From Leptolyngbyaceae cyanobacterium (lineage in GTDB: Bacteria; Cyanobacteriota; Cyanobacteriia; Cyanobacteriales; Aerosakkonemataceae): a stretch of 64,000 nt of DNA. The notes beneath the pieces are model-generated. The model searched no databases, was not told the DNA's origin, and worked only from the letters and a program-made list of their open reading frames with translations. The stretch covers positions 310,001 through 374,000 of the forward strand of contig DATNQN010000057.1 in the NCBI GenBank assembly GCA_036703985.1, given 5' to 3'. Positions 19,123 through 28,910 of this stretch are shown here, one piece after another; position 1 is the stretch's first letter; every line of letters starts with the position of its first letter. Position numbers and translations under genes: made by a program.

Positions 19123-19220
19123 ATCGTAGGGTGGATATAGCCTACGCCATTCAAGAAAAGGCACGGGTAATAAATTGACTGTTTTCAACCAACAATTAAC
19201 GAACCGTGCCTTAACCCACC
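19123..19220. repeat. Short inverted-repeat element with GGCACGG arms
   Basis: AAGGCACGG (19158-19166) pairs with CCGTGCCTT (19204-19212). Outer bases GTAGGGTGG and CCCACC give imperfect terminal similarity. It resembles the element at 20035-20112 (shared GGCACGG and GTAGGGTG words). The two lie on either side of the unrecognised gene 19270-20010. Confidence 0.5.
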
Positions 19221-19269
19221 ATCCCCTTCATTGGTGAAAATAATTTTTCTAAAATGGTTTTATAGTAGT

Positions 19270-20010
19270 TTATCTTGGTGAGGAAATTTGAGTTTTCTTA
19301 AGCATTGATAAAGCTTCTTCAAAAGAAGGAACATCATCTAATTCAAAGCAAACTTCGATATCATGATTTACAATACCAGCATAATCTGCTGGCCCGACAA
19401 CCCAAGAAGGATTTATTCCTAAAGCTATGGCTAATTCTTCAAATCTTATCAAAGGTGACCAATAGGTTTCCGTGTCGAGTAAAGCTTTGTTGTTGTTTAA
19501 ACAAGGTCTTCGGAGAATAGTTTCTACTTGCTCAATTTTTTCTTTAACTCCAAAAGCATTACATAGCTTTTCAGCATCTCCTCCCTTGATTTTACCTTCT
19601 GTAAAAATGTTGATAATTTTTCCAGGTTGCCAATTTTTGTCTCCATGAGTTGTATATTCATCTAGCATTATGCCGTTTTCGCAAAGGTGATACCAAAAAA
19701 TATCCCCATCGTAGATAAATATGGCTAAAGCCGGACAGCTAAATTTTTCTGACAGATGAGAAGCTAAACAAATTAAATAAGCGTAAGGTTCGTAAGAATA
19801 CTGCTTTAATATTTTTTTTGAACGGGAGTCCAGTTTGGCTACTTTGTCTAATTCGGCTTTTTCTTTGTAAGAACTAGCCTTGTCATATACAGTAGTAAAT
19901 TGATTAATAGTTGGGGAAACATAGGCATCAAGATTAATTTCTGATAAATACTCGATTAATGTATCTTGATGCACTTTTTTTAATGTTATGTTTCCGTAGG
20001 TAATCCCCAT
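19270..20010 (-). CDS. Unrecognised protein, 246 residues
   Basis: I do not recognise a family. The protein looks soluble, with no signal peptide or membrane helix. The first half contains a helical, lysine-rich stretch (DKASSYKEKAELDKVAKLDSR), then hydrophobic strands PALAIFIYDGDIFWYHLCENG, which resembles a two-strand hairpin of an enzyme-like or immunity-like fold. The C-terminal part has FEELAIALGINPSWVVGPADYAG and an acidic VCFELDDVPSFEEALSMLKK. No Shine-Dalgarno is obvious before the ATG. It is flanked on both sides by small inverted-repeat elements, which could mean it was acquired or is in a mobile pocket. Confidence 0.6.
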   Translation of the reverse strand: MGITYGNITLKKVHQDTLIEYLSEINLDAYVSPTINQFTTVYDKASSYKEKAELDKVAKLDSRSKKILKQYSYEPYAYLICLASHLSEKFSCPALAIFIYDGDIFWYHLCENGIMLDEYTTHGDKNWQPGKIINIFTEGKIKGGDAEKLCNAFGVKEKIEQVETILRRPCLNNNKALLDTETYWSPLIRFEELAIALGINPSWVVGPADYAGIVNHDIEVCFELDDVPSFEEALSMLKKTQISSPR

Positions 20011-20034
20011 TTTTTATGGCTGAAATAAGGATAG

Positions 20035-20112
20035 AGCGGTGCGTTACGGCGGGGTTCCTCAATTATTGGTTGGAATACTAGATTTTTCCCCGTGCCTAAC
20101 ACACCCTACATT
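20035..20112. repeat. Short inverted-repeat element downstream of purH
   Basis: The ends GGTGCGTTACGGCGGGG and CCCCGTGCCTAACACACC are imperfect inverted repeats around an AT-rich centre. It ends four bases from the purH stop on the minus strand, so it could act as the purH terminator hairpin. It is similar in words to 19123-19220. Confidence 0.55.
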
Positions 20113-20115
20113 TAT

Positions 20116-21669
20116 TTAATGTAAGAAGTGGCGAATGCCAGTTAAGACCATGATGATGCCTAATTCATTGGCGGCTTTGATGGAGTCTTGGTCTCGCAAA
20201 CTGCCACCGGGTTGAACGATCGCAATTATTCCAGCAGCGGCAGCCGTTCTCACCGAGTCGTCGAATGGAAAGAAACCATCGCTGGCGAGAAAAGCGCCTT
20301 GGGTTTTTTCGCCTGCTTGTTCTAAGGCTATTTTGACAGAACCAACTCGGTTCATTTGTCCGGCACCGACTCCGATCGTAGTACGATCGCGCGTGACTAC
20401 AATAGCATTAGACTTAACGTGCTTGCAGACTTTCCAGGCAAATAACAATTCTGCTAACTGTTCTGGCGTTGGCTGTTTCTCAGTGACTACTTGCCATTGG
20501 CTGGGATTTTCTACGGCATCATCGGCAGTTTGTACTAGAAAACCACCTGCAATTGACCTAACGGTTTCTTTTGGCCCACTGGTTAAGTCTGGGGAAATTA
20601 ACACCCGCACTTTTGATTTAGCAGCGAGAATTTCTTGCGCTTCTGCTTCACAGCCTGGCGCTACGATACATTCTAAAAATGTTTTAGTTAAAGCAGTGGC
20701 AGTCGGTGCGTCGATAGATTTGTTGAGTGCGACAATTCCCCCAAACGCGGAAACTGAGTCAGCATTAAAAGCTTTTTCATACGCTTCGAGGAGAGTATCT
20801 GCTTCTGCCGTGCCACAAGGATTGGTATGTTTGATGATTGTGGCGGCTGGTTTGTCGGTAAATTCGGCAATAATTCTTCTTGCTGCTTCTAAATCTACTA
20901 AGTTGTTGTAACTTAGTTCTTTTCCTTGTAGTTTAGTCGCGCTTGCCCAACCGCTGGCAGATGTTCCGGTTTGATACCAGGCGGCTGGTTGGTGGGGATT
21001 TTCGCCGTAGCGGAGTGATTGTAGTTGTTGTCCGCTGAGGGTAAATACTTGTGGTAAGTCAGATTCTTCTACTGGTTTGGCAGATTGGTTGCTCAGGTAA
21101 GATGCGATCGCGCGATCGTAAGCAGCAGTATGAGAAAATGCCTCTAATGCACGAGCTTGTCTAAATGCCAAACTAGCTTGACCATCATTTTGCCGTAATT
21201 CTACTAAATAAGCATTATATTGAGCGGGATTACACAAAACTGTTAAGTGAGCAAAGTTTTTCGCCGATGCTCTTAACATAGCAGGGCCGCCGATATCGAT
21301 TTGTTCGATAGCTTCGGGTAAAGTTACCCCTTCTTTGGCAATAGTTTGCTCGAAAGGATAAAGATTCACTACTACCAAATCAATCGGGCGAATTTGATTA
21401 ACTTCCAAATCTGCCACATCTTGGGCTAAGTCCCGACGGGCGAGAATACCGCCGTGAATGCGGGGATGGAGGGTTTTCACTCGTCCCCCCAGAATTTCGG
21501 GCGACCCGGTATAATCAGAAACTTTTGTTACTGGCAGTCCAGCCTCCTTAATGGCTTTGGCAGTACCGCCACTGCTGATTAAGTCAAAGCCGAATTCTTC
21601 TACTAAACTGCGAGCGAGGTCGATTAGCCCTGTTTTATCAGATACGCTTAGGAGTGCCAGACGTGCCAT
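20116..21669 (-). CDS. purH: Bifunctional AICAR formyltransferase / IMP cyclohydrolase
   Basis: This 517-residue enzyme catalyses the last two steps of purine biosynthesis: formyl transfer from 10-formyl-THF to AICAR, and ring closure to IMP. The N-terminal MGS-like cyclohydrolase domain (about residues 1-150) shows SVSDKTGLIDLARSL, ISSGGTAKAIKEAG, GRVKTLHPRIHGGIL and IDIGGPAMLRASAKN. The C-terminal transformylase domain contains LRYGENPHQPAAWY, TIIKHTNPCG and SDGFFPFDD. It ends GIRHFLH, close to the usual GMRHFRH. Length is typical. It is monocistronic here and ends beside a short inverted-repeat element. Confidence 0.98.
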   Translation of the reverse strand: MARLALLSVSDKTGLIDLARSLVEEFGFDLISSGGTAKAIKEAGLPVTKVSDYTGSPEILGGRVKTLHPRIHGGILARRDLAQDVADLEVNQIRPIDLVVVNLYPFEQTIAKEGVTLPEAIEQIDIGGPAMLRASAKNFAHLTVLCNPAQYNAYLVELRQNDGQASLAFRQARALEAFSHTAAYDRAIASYLSNQSAKPVEESDLPQVFTLSGQQLQSLRYGENPHQPAAWYQTGTSASGWASATKLQGKELSYNNLVDLEAARRIIAEFTDKPAATIIKHTNPCGTAEADTLLEAYEKAFNADSVSAFGGIVALNKSIDAPTATALTKTFLECIVAPGCEAEAQEILAAKSKVRVLISPDLTSGPKETVRSIAGGFLVQTADDAVENPSQWQVVTEKQPTPEQLAELLFAWKVCKHVKSNAIVVTRDRTTIGVGAGQMNRVGSVKIALEQAGEKTQGAFLASDGFFPFDDSVRTAAAAGIIAIVQPGGSLRDQDSIKAANELGIIMVLTGIRHFLH

Positions 21670-21756
21670 GATTTACTACCCGGTCAAGAGTTACCAATAT
21701 TGCATTAAGCATTATTAAGGATAAATGCGATCGCACCTTAATGGCACAGAAATTTT

Positions 21757-21792
21757 TAGGGGTTAGGGGCTAGGGGCTAGGGACTAGTAGTT
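21757..21792. repeat. GGGGCTA heptamer repeats
   Basis: Tandem GGGGTTA/GGGGCTA/GGGACTA heptamers lie upstream of purH. They are of the short tandemly repeated (STRR) kind seen throughout the window. Confidence 0.7.
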
Positions 21793-21816
21793 AGCCAAAG
21801 TAGTTTTAAGGGTTAA

Positions 21817-21849
21817 AGAAACCCGGTTTTTTAGAAAAACCGGGTTTCT
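21817..21849. repeat. GAAACCCGG palindrome, copy 4
   Basis: AGAAACCCGGTTTTT and AAAAACCGGGTTTCT flank a 3-base centre (TAG). It is a fourth copy of the dispersed palindrome, located between the divergent purH and esterase genes. Confidence 0.8.
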
Positions 21850-21935
21850 GGCTTTCTGACGCCCCAAACCCCCATCCCTATTCTTGGCTAACCTAGAAAG
21901 TAGTAACTCTTATCAAAACTTAAAGGAGTGGCTGC

Positions 21936-22565
21936 TTGTCTTTACAATTTATTACAGTTAACCCAACAACAAACCAACCCCCAACAGGTTTAATCGTTGC
22001 TTTACATGGCTGGGGTGCGAACGCGCAGGATTTGGCATCTGTAGCACCTTTTTTGAATTTGCCCGATTATCGGTTCTTATTTCCCAACGCGCCTTATCCT
22101 CATCCCTATGTAGCAGGAGGAAGGGCATGGTATGACTTTCAAACCAAACAAGGTTTACAGGAAAGTCGCCAACTGTTGACTGACTGGCTGACTAATTTGG
22201 AAAAGACGACAGGCGTTCCCCTATCTCGAACCATTTTGGCGGGGTTTTCTCAAGGTGGGGCGATGACCTTAGATGTGGGATTAAAATTACCCTTGGCAGG
22301 CTTGGTGTCTTTGAGTGGCTACCTCCATCCCGTTTCGCCAGAAGCAAAGAGCGATAAATTTCCCCCAGTTTTAATCGTGCATGGCAGACAAGATTCGATC
22401 GTACCGATTAGTGCAGCAGTGAAAGCAAGAGATACTCTATCCAGCTTGGGAGTAGCGTTAGAGTATCAAGAGTTTGATATGGGGCATGAAGTAACGCCAG
22501 CCGTGTTAAGTTTAATGCAAAGTTTTGTATTACAGGTTATTTCATCTGCAAGTCCTCTGTCTTAA
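21936..22565 (+). CDS. Alpha/beta hydrolase of the phospholipase/carboxylesterase family
   Basis: This 209-residue serine hydrolase has the catalytic elbow AGFSQGGAM (Ser in GFSQG), a late Asp in HGRQDSIVP, and the final His in MGHEV. These are the triad of the carboxylesterase/acyl-thioesterase (YpfH/APT-like) group. IVALHGWGANAQDL at the N-terminus provides the oxyanion region. The start is a TTG at 21936 with AAGGAG seven bases before it; no in-frame ATG fits. No signal peptide, so likely cytoplasmic. The substrate is not predictable. It stands alone between purH and the DUF2555 gene. Confidence 0.9.
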   Translation: MSLQFITVNPTTNQPPTGLIVALHGWGANAQDLASVAPFLNLPDYRFLFPNAPYPHPYVAGGRAWYDFQTKQGLQESRQLLTDWLTNLEKTTGVPLSRTILAGFSQGGAMTLDVGLKLPLAGLVSLSGYLHPVSPEAKSDKFPPVLIVHGRQDSIVPISAAVKARDTLSSLGVALEYQEFDMGHEVTPAVLSLMQSFVLQVISSASPLS

Positions 22566-22943
22566 GGTAGGAATGAAAGTCGTTACAATATTACGTGGTT
22601 GAAAATCCTACCAGACCGACTCATTACGCGATCGCATATCGCGACTGCAAGAGCGGTAAAATCATCTGGGAAATCTACTTTCATTCTATTTGAGGTAGTG
22701 AAAAACTACTGATTACTGGAAAAGAGTACAAATCACGATTACACCTGAGGAAAACGGGTATCTGCCAACCGACGCTGAACCAGGCCAAATAAACTCATAT
22801 TTAGGTGGTATCAGCAAAAAAAGTCGGAAGCTGTGTGAGAAGCAAGAGCTTCTCTCGCGGTTCTTCACTATCGAAGCGTCGCTAGCATCTATACCAATAG
22901 GCTCGACGCTGATTGCAATTACTGCCCAAGGGAGTAGCTCAGA
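22566..22943. other. 378-bp intergenic region, no gene seen
   Basis: One HIP1 core (GCGATCGC at about 22628) and no persuasive frame, tRNA or repeat. It presumably carries the promoter of the DUF2555-coaBC pair. Confidence 0.4.
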
Positions 22944-23156
22944 ATGAAAATGGTTAACGTTCCTAAGCGGGATATTTCTGCTTTGACACCGACAGACGTT
23001 GCTGAGTTAGCCAAACGTCTCGAACAAGATGATTACACAAGCGCGTTTGAAGGTTTGGATGATTGGCATTTGCTTCGTTCGATTGCTTTTCAGCGCCCGG
23101 AGTTAGTTGAACCCTACGTTCATTTACTCGATTTGGAAGCTTACGACGAAGCTTAA
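22944..23156 (+). CDS. DUF2555 family small protein
   Basis: This 70-residue cyanobacterium-specific protein matches DUF2555. The pattern LTPTDVAELAKRLEQDDYTSAFEGLDDWHLLRSIAFQRPELVEPY is conserved, and the protein is acidic and helical. No function is known to me. It lies 99 bases before coaBC in the same direction; this pairing is seen in other cyanobacteria and may indicate a shared transcript. The first codons are ATGAAAATGGTT, so a start at the second ATG (two residues shorter) is also possible. Confidence 0.85.
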   Translation: MKMVNVPKRDISALTPTDVAELAKRLEQDDYTSAFEGLDDWHLLRSIAFQRPELVEPYVHLLDLEAYDEA

Positions 23157-23158
23157 CA

Positions 23159-23196
23159 ATTTTAGATTTTGGATTTTAGATTTTGGATTTTAGATG
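23159..23196. repeat. TTTTAGA/TTTTGGA heptamer run
   Basis: About five tandem heptamers (ATTTTAG/ATTTTGG) immediately follow the DUF2555 stop. This is another member of the STRR class. Confidence 0.8.
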
Positions 23197-23255
23197 ACAG
23201 TTTGCGAGTCAAAATTAGATATAGCTAAAGATGATAAGCAACTGATTAATCGAAA

Positions 23256-24467
23256 ATGGAAAATCGAAAATCGCAACGGGTTTTGATTGGCATAACTGGT
23301 GGAATTGCTGCTTATAAAGTTTGTGAAGTGGTTTCAGCATTAGCCAAATCTGGGGTTGAGGTGCGAGTTATCTTGACTGATGCTGCTAGTGAATTTATTA
23401 GTCCCTTAACCCTGGCTACTCTTTCTCGTCATCCAGCTTATACGGATAAGGATTTTTGGCAACCGATACACGGACGACCGCTACATATTGAATTGGGAGA
23501 ATGGGCGGATGTTTTCGTTATTGCTCCCTTAACTGCTAATACTTTAGCAAAACTGGCTTTTGGTTTGGCTGATAATTTACTGACCAATACGGTACTTGCT
23601 TCTAGTTGTCCGATTTTATTAGCGCCTGCGATGAATACGGATATGTGGGAACAGGCGACGGTGCAGCGAAATTGGCAACAAGTTCTCACAGATAAAAGAT
23701 ATCACGGAGTAGGGCCGGGTGCTGGTATTTTAGCGTGCGATCGCCTTGGTGCCGGTCGTATGGCAGAACCTGACGAAATCTTACCTTACATTCAATCTTT
23801 ATTACATACTAAAGGCAAACGAGATTTAACCGGAAAACAAGTATTAATTAGTGCTGGCGGAACAAGGGAATATTTAGATCCCGTGCGCTTTATCGGTAAT
23901 CCTTCTACTGGCAAAATGGGATTGGCAATTGCACGCGCCGCACTCCATCGCGGTGCATCGGTAACGCTGGTACGCGCACCCGCTACTTGGGAAACGCCGC
24001 AGGGAATCAGAGAAATTGCCGTTACCAGTGCAGCCGAAATGCAACAAGCAATGCTCGCATCTTTTTCCTCTGCTGATTTAATTATTATGTCAGCAGCCGT
24101 GGCGGATGTGAAACCTGCTCATTACGCTGCCGAGAAATTGCCCAAAAAAATGTTACCAAATTCTTTATCTTTGGCATCAGTACCCGACATCGTGGCAGAG
24201 TTAGGAAAATTAAAGCAAACCCATCAAATTTTAGTTGGATTTGCTGCTCAAACAGGAGATATTGTCACCCCAGCTTTAGGAAAATTGCAGTCAAAAAAAT
24301 TAGATGCAATTGTCGCCAATCCTATCGATAAATCAGATAGCGGTTTTGGCAGTGACCATAACCAAGCAATATTTATTGATGCAGGAGGAAGGCAGTTAGA
24401 AATCGAACATTGCACTAAATTAGAAATGGCTCATCTTCTATTTGATTTTTTACGAATTGTAAGTTGA
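23256..24467 (+). CDS. coaBC: Bifunctional phosphopantothenoylcysteine decarboxylase / phosphopantothenate-cysteine ligase
   Basis: This 403-residue coenzyme A biosynthesis enzyme joins cysteine to 4-phosphopantothenate (CoaB) and decarboxylates the product (CoaC). The CoaC flavoprotein domain covers about residues 1-185: [18 protein letters not shown], the catalytic HIELGEWAD histidine region, APAMNTDMW and the lid motif [18 protein letters not shown]. The CoaB Rossmann-like domain follows: [37 protein letters not shown] and the late IVANPI. Cytoplasmic, FMN-dependent and typical in length. It probably forms a transcription unit with the DUF2555 gene. Confidence 0.97.
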   Translation: MENRKSQRVLIGITGGIAAYKVCEVVSALAKSGVEVRVILTDAASEFISPLTLATLSRHPAYTDKDFWQPIHGRPLHIELGEWADVFVIAPLTANTLAKLAFGLADNLLTNTVLASSCPILLAPAMNTDMWEQATVQRNWQQVLTDKRYHGVGPGAGILACDRLGAGRMAEPDEILPYIQSLLHTKGKRDLTGKQVLISAGGTREYLDPVRFIGNPSTGKMGLAIARAALHRGASVTLVRAPATWETPQGIREIAVTSAAEMQQAMLASFSSADLIIMSAAVADVKPAHYAAEKLPKKMLPNSLSLASVPDIVAELGKLKQTHQILVGFAAQTGDIVTPALGKLQSKKLDAIVANPIDKSDSGFGSDHNQAIFIDAGGRQLEIEHCTKLEMAHLLFDFLRIVS

Positions 24468-24760
24468 AAATACAGTAAAAAATTTCAAAACAAAAAGCTA
24501 ATTCTAAATAAACCTACTTTTAAAGTACGCATTTTCATGCCTTATATCATGTCCGTTAGCATCGGGGCTACAAAAAATTGCTTTCTTACCTGCGTTTATC
24601 TGTTGACATCTGCGATAAAAATTAAATACCTAATTCACACAGATAATTTTTCCCATCACTCTTACACTAACGATGCAATCGGACACGATATTAGTATAAA
24701 TCTTCAAAATCTCTTTGCTCCCCTTTGCTATCTCAATTACCAACTTAAACGATCGTTAGC

Positions 24761-26224
24761 TTACACCACAGCCTTTAAATTTTGAGCAGCTTCATTCAGT
24801 TGATGAGTACTCACTTTAGTTTGACTGATACCGCTAGCATTATCTCTTGCTGACTTATTAAGGTTATTCATTGCTACTACTACCTGCTCTACGCCCATAG
24901 CTTGTTGCTTGGTATTTAAAGATATTTGCTGTATGCTTTCCACAACGTCATCGATCGCTTGTGTAACTCGCTCGAATACTTCTGCGGTTTGTTTGGAAAC
25001 TTGAGTACTCTGGGAAACCGCTTTCGTACTATCATTAGTAACCATTACAATTGAACTGAGAGCAGACTGAATATTAATCACGAGGATATTAATTTTTTCG
25101 GCTGATTTTTTACTTCGATCTGCTAGTTTGCGAATTTCTGCGGCAACTACTGCAAATCCTTTACCGTTTTCTCCGGCTCTCACTGCTTCTACAGCAGCAT
25201 TTAAAGCTAGCATATTAGTCTGGGTTGCTAAATCGGCAACTAGCCCAGAAATACTACCGATTTGATGGGTTTGCTCCTTTAAAAGCGAAATTTGTTCGGC
25301 TAGAGTGCTGACACGAGAAGTAAGCACCAGCATATTTTCCAGGGTACGACTCACCGCTTGGTTACCCTCTGTTGCTAGTGTCAAAATTTGTTGAGCCCCC
25401 ACAGCAGCAGTTTGAGCTTTTTCCGCTGATTGTTGAGCAGATGCGCTCAATTGATCCATCGTAGTAGTAGTTTCATTGACGGAGCTAGATTGCTGAAGGG
25501 CTGTTCGTTCTTGCTGTTCTACGGTAACCGCAATTTCTGTAGAAGAAGCAGCAATATTTGTGGCAATTTCATTAACTTGTTTGGTGATTCGGGATGCCAG
25601 CCAAGAACCAATTAAAATTGCCATTAATATCGCAGTCAGCGTGCCAAAGAGTGCGGTGAATATGAGGAGTTGCATTGCAATATTTCCCTCTTTTTCCCGT
25701 TGTGACTGCAATTCGTCTTCGGTGCTATTGAGTTTGCGGAATACTACTGTTGCCTCGTCAACTAAAGGTAGTATTTCCCCTTTAGAAAATAGGTTAATTG
25801 CTGCGCTATCCTTACCTGCTTTAACTAAGTTAGCCATTTCAATGTTAGCTTCATAAATCTTTTTACCAAGGGTCTTTAATTCTTCTAATCTCTCTGCTTG
25901 CTGTGGAGTTGTGAATTGAACTGTTGCGTCTAAAGATTGAATCAATTCGTTATAATCTTGAACGGTTTCTTCATATAGCTGCAAAAATTGTCGATCGCTT
26001 GTTAGTAGATAAGCCCGAATCAGTGACTGTCGTTTATACAGCAATAATTCTAGTCGATCGGTATCTCTAACTAGGGTCCAACCCCGGTCTATGGCAATTC
26101 CTTGCTGCTCCACTTTTTTGGCATTGACAATTACTGCTGAAGTTGCTGCTACAGTAAGAAGTAAAGGAACTCCATACCCAAGAAGGATGCGTCCTCTAAG
26201 CTTAAGGCTATCGAAATTGAACAC
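24761..26224 (-). CDS. Methyl-accepting chemotaxis-type receptor with CHASE3 sensor domain
   Basis: This 487-residue transmembrane receptor has TM1 at about 11-30 ([20 protein letters not shown]), a CHASE3 extracytoplasmic helical domain to about residue 180 ([21 protein letters not shown]), and TM2 at about 185-210. A very short HAMP-like linker ([15 protein letters not shown]) is followed by the methyl-accepting signalling coiled coil. The conserved hairpin tip is visible: [30 protein letters not shown]. The start is a GTG with GGGAG nine bases upstream. In cyanobacteria such receptors feed phototaxis or pilus-motility CheA systems. No che gene is adjacent, so the partner is elsewhere. Confidence 0.93.
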   Translation of the reverse strand: MFNFDSLKLRGRILLGYGVPLLLTVAATSAVIVNAKKVEQQGIAIDRGWTLVRDTDRLELLLYKRQSLIRAYLLTSDRQFLQLYEETVQDYNELIQSLDATVQFTTPQQAERLEELKTLGKKIYEANIEMANLVKAGKDSAAINLFSKGEILPLVDEATVVFRKLNSTEDELQSQREKEGNIAMQLLIFTALFGTLTAILMAILIGSWLASRITKQVNEIATNIAASSTEIAVTVEQQERTALQQSSSVNETTTTMDQLSASAQQSAEKAQTAAVGAQQILTLATEGNQAVSRTLENMLVLTSRVSTLAEQISLLKEQTHQIGSISGLVADLATQTNMLALNAAVEAVRAGENGKGFAVVAAEIRKLADRSKKSAEKINILVINIQSALSSIVMVTNDSTKAVSQSTQVSKQTAEVFERVTQAIDDVVESIQQISLNTKQQAMGVEQVVVAMNNLNKSARDNASGISQTKVSTHQLNEAAQNLKAVV

Positions 26225-26735
26225 TGATGGTTACTCCCACAGATGGTAGAACTGTGTGTTTAGTAATCCCATCGGCATTCTTTGGGATAAACTTCTTAAC
26301 AAAATTTATAGAAAAACTTAGGTTTCGCTACAGTGATTTAGATAGGACAAAGTTTTTTAGCTTAGTGTTTAAAAGGGTATTTATCATTGATAAGTGTTTA
26401 ATTTATTTACATAGTTTATGAGGGAAGATTGTAACATATGTAAGAGTCGATATAGTGTAGATTTAAGTTAAATATAAGTCCGGCTAAAATTAAGTGATAC
26501 TAAATCAATTTTACCTTGTTCATAAGGCAGGTTGGGTTTGTTGAAAAGTAGAGGTTAGATGAGCGATTTTTCCTTAAGTTATAGCGCTACGCGCAGGGAA
26601 AGGGGAAAATGAAATGAATTGCATTGTCATATAAAGGTTTGAGCCATTCCTGGGAAATTGAAGACAGTAAACATACCAGCGCGTATCGCTATAAGTATTT
26701 AAACAAATTATAAATGAGGTCACGTACCCGACTTG
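26225..26735. other. 511-bp intergenic region, no gene seen
   Basis: AT-rich between the divergent/convergent neighbours, with no convincing frame, repeat or structured RNA. The 64-codon frame near its left end (26227-26421) has no family features. Confidence 0.4.
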
Positions 26736-27314
26736 CTAGGCCGAGCGCAATGTCTGTATCTGATAATAACGCTGCTGTAATTGGTACATCCGATCGAACA
26801 ATTGCCAGCAGTATTCCTCTGGCAGTCCGCAAGTTACCGCACCGCGTAACACTACATTAAAATACCAGTCATTTGGTGCTAATTCTTCGGATAGTTTGTT
26901 GACTACTACGTAAGTTCGTACATTTTTATACAATTTACCTTGGCAATTAACAGCGATCGTTTCGTGACGATAGCCGTTGGTGGGAACTTCTTCTCTTTCG
27001 TCTAAACGATCGCTCAATCGCCAAGGTAATTGATATAACACTCCTTCTACATAGGAGTTCGGATCGGCCACTATATCTAATACACCGCAATTGCGAAGTT
27101 GAGAGCGTTTATAAAAGCCTAACCGATAACCTTTTAGCGTAGCAGGGCCGATCGCGTAATGGTTGGTATTTTCCCCCAGCGTCCGCTTCAAGTCAACCGG
27201 ACACATACAAGACCCGTAAGCAAAATAGTAAAAAGTTGGTTCGATCTGGGGTTGCTGTTGTGAGTAGCGAGATGATGTCCACGCTTGCTCGATGGGGCAA
27301 CGCTCTATGCTCAT
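26736..27314 (-). CDS. Gamma-glutamylcyclotransferase-like (AIG2/GGCT fold) protein
   Basis: This 192-residue protein of the GGCT/AIG2-like barrel family has the substrate-loop motif YFAYGSCM at about residues 28-35 (YGSN in the canonical family, here Cys at the Asn position), FYKRSQLRNCGVLDIVAD, VEGVLYQLP, and the acidic LDEREEVPTNGYRHETI that normally holds the catalytic Glu. Members remove 5-oxoproline from gamma-glutamyl amines or amino acids, and many are of unknown specificity. The Asn-to-Cys change leaves activity uncertain. Soluble, with no operon partner. Confidence 0.8.
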   Translation of the reverse strand: MSIERCPIEQAWTSSRYSQQQPQIEPTFYYFAYGSCMCPVDLKRTLGENTNHYAIGPATLKGYRLGFYKRSQLRNCGVLDIVADPNSYVEGVLYQLPWRLSDRLDEREEVPTNGYRHETIAVNCQGKLYKNVRTYVVVNKLSEELAPNDWYFNVVLRGAVTCGLPEEYCWQLFDRMYQLQQRYYQIQTLRSA

Positions 27315-27459
27315 AGATGACTATTTACACTGAGTATAATAAGTCATTCTATCAGAACAAAATCAAAAAAACAACCTAATCCCGATTGGGTAACCGTAGA
27401 TTAATTTGGAACGATGCAAGGGTATAAAGTTAAATTTTTTCTCATCCACCCCGCGATCG

Positions 27460-28410
27460 TTAACCAACAGCAGTTAGCTGATTCCACGCTTGGACAACTT
27501 GGCGTAAAGGCTGAGGCAGGTTATTTTGAACCAGATCGGCATAACGGGTGGTACCAGATGAACTGGTGATGGTAACGGTGATGAAATCAGCAGCGCCGCT
27601 AGGGGCTGGGTAACTCAAACCATTAAATCGAGATAAAGATTGGCGTTTTAATAATTGCTGAAATCCTCTAAGTTGGGAAGGAGAAATTCGCCGAACGCTG
27701 CGTTCCGAATCGTTTGCATCGCCAATCCGAACCCTAATTAACGTGCCATCATTCAGCAGGGTTGTTTCATAAGTGCGACCAGTAATTCCACCGCTAGAAA
27801 CAGCGCGAAAAACTACACCTCTATCCAAAGCTGGCGGTAGTTCGCTAGCTGGAATTGGCACGGGTCTGATAATATTAGCAGCGATCGTCTCGCCTCCATC
27901 TAACCGATCGGACTTTGGCGTATTACTGGAAACAGATTCATTTTCTAAGCTTACAGTTCTGCCGTTGCTATTAGTACGATAAACCCAAGTTCTGCTGCCA
28001 TCAGAGATTACTACGCGCCAACCGGGAACTAAAGCTTGAGTACAAATTTGCTCTGGTTCGGCAATGCCCAGACAACCATTAGGCCAAGTTTCCCTGCTGT
28101 ACTCGGTAATTTTGAATTTTCCAGGAGCGATTCCAGTTCGCTTGGCGGCGTCCTGACGAACAGCAGTTGCCACTTGAGCGGGTAAACGATTAGTACGCAG
28201 ATTGTTAGATTGCTTAACAACTGATTCGGTTTTAACGTTAATAGAATCGCTAGTAGATTGAGAAGAAATTTGAGGTGAAGCAATCGCAGACTCTATACTT
28301 GTCAAGCTAGAGCATAAAGATAATAATCCGGCTAAAAACAAAGCAGACCAAATCTGCTGCTGTTGAGTAGTTGGATGGCCTAAGATAGAGCGAGAAGCGT
28401 TAGTTTTCAT
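27460..28410 (-). CDS. Secreted cyanobacterial protein of unknown function
   Basis: A protein of about 316 residues with an N-terminal signal peptide/anchor (IWSALFLAGLLSLCSSL). A conserved module follows at about residues 85-160: AVRQDAAKRTGIAPGKFKITEYSRETWPNGCLGIAEPEQICTQALVPGWRVVISDG (given here as successive short motifs: TGIAPGKFKI, WPNGCLGI, CTQALVPGWRVVI, TWVYRTNSNGR). A beta-rich C-terminal domain has RGVVFRAVSSGGITGRTYETTLLNDG. The module recurs in the protein at 36874-37392. ATG 28410 was chosen because GGAG lies nine bases upstream; a TTG five codons earlier has nothing. Probably periplasmic or external. Function unknown. Confidence 0.8.
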   Translation of the reverse strand: MKTNASRSILGHPTTQQQQIWSALFLAGLLSLCSSLTSIESAIASPQISSQSTSDSINVKTESVVKQSNNLRTNRLPAQVATAVRQDAAKRTGIAPGKFKITEYSRETWPNGCLGIAEPEQICTQALVPGWRVVISDGSRTWVYRTNSNGRTVSLENESVSSNTPKSDRLDGGETIAANIIRPVPIPASELPPALDRGVVFRAVSSGGITGRTYETTLLNDGTLIRVRIGDANDSERSVRRISPSQLRGFQQLLKRQSLSRFNGLSYPAPSGAADFITVTITSSSGTTRYADLVQNNLPQPLRQVVQAWNQLTAVG

Positions 28411-28910
28411 GGCAAATTTCTCCAAAGAACGATCGGAATGAATTTGTAGTGGTATCGATAGCTACTTATGAGATATTGTTGGCAACTTGGATAAGATATA
28501 TTTCGGCAAGAGAGGGAGAAAGAACTGCTAGCCCAACCACACCGGATATCTTTAATAAAACCTACTCTTGTTACAAGAGGGTACACAAAAAGGCTAGACG
28601 TTGATATCCCATTCTTTGGTTCCGCAATCTTTCAACTAGGCTAGCATTCTCAGGAAGAACTGTTGTTTGTCCTAAAGTTCCCATTCAGGGAGCAAAACCA
28701 CTGAAAATTTAAAATGGAACTATCCAGACTCCTAAAAGCTCTTTTTTAATGGCCGAATGCCATTATTTTTCTAGATGTAAGCTAATTAAATTTTAATTAA
28801 CGAGGCTTGGTTAAATAGAAAATCTGGAAATCATTCTAAGCATACCACCAGTAGTCGGGGAGACTTTGGTAGGGTTAGATGCCAAACTGAACAATTTATA
28901 CGGGAGTGCT
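28411..28910. other. 500-bp divergent promoter region, no gene seen
   Basis: This lies between the divergently transcribed secreted-protein gene and the response-regulator gene. No frame, repeat or clear operator could be identified. It should hold both promoters. Confidence 0.4.

Noticed and set aside
19006-19188. 60-codon minus-strand frame ending in HLCLSVFICGHLW
   Set aside because: That sequence is the translation of the ACAGATAAAC repeat seen in many cyanobacterial intergenic regions. It is not a gene.
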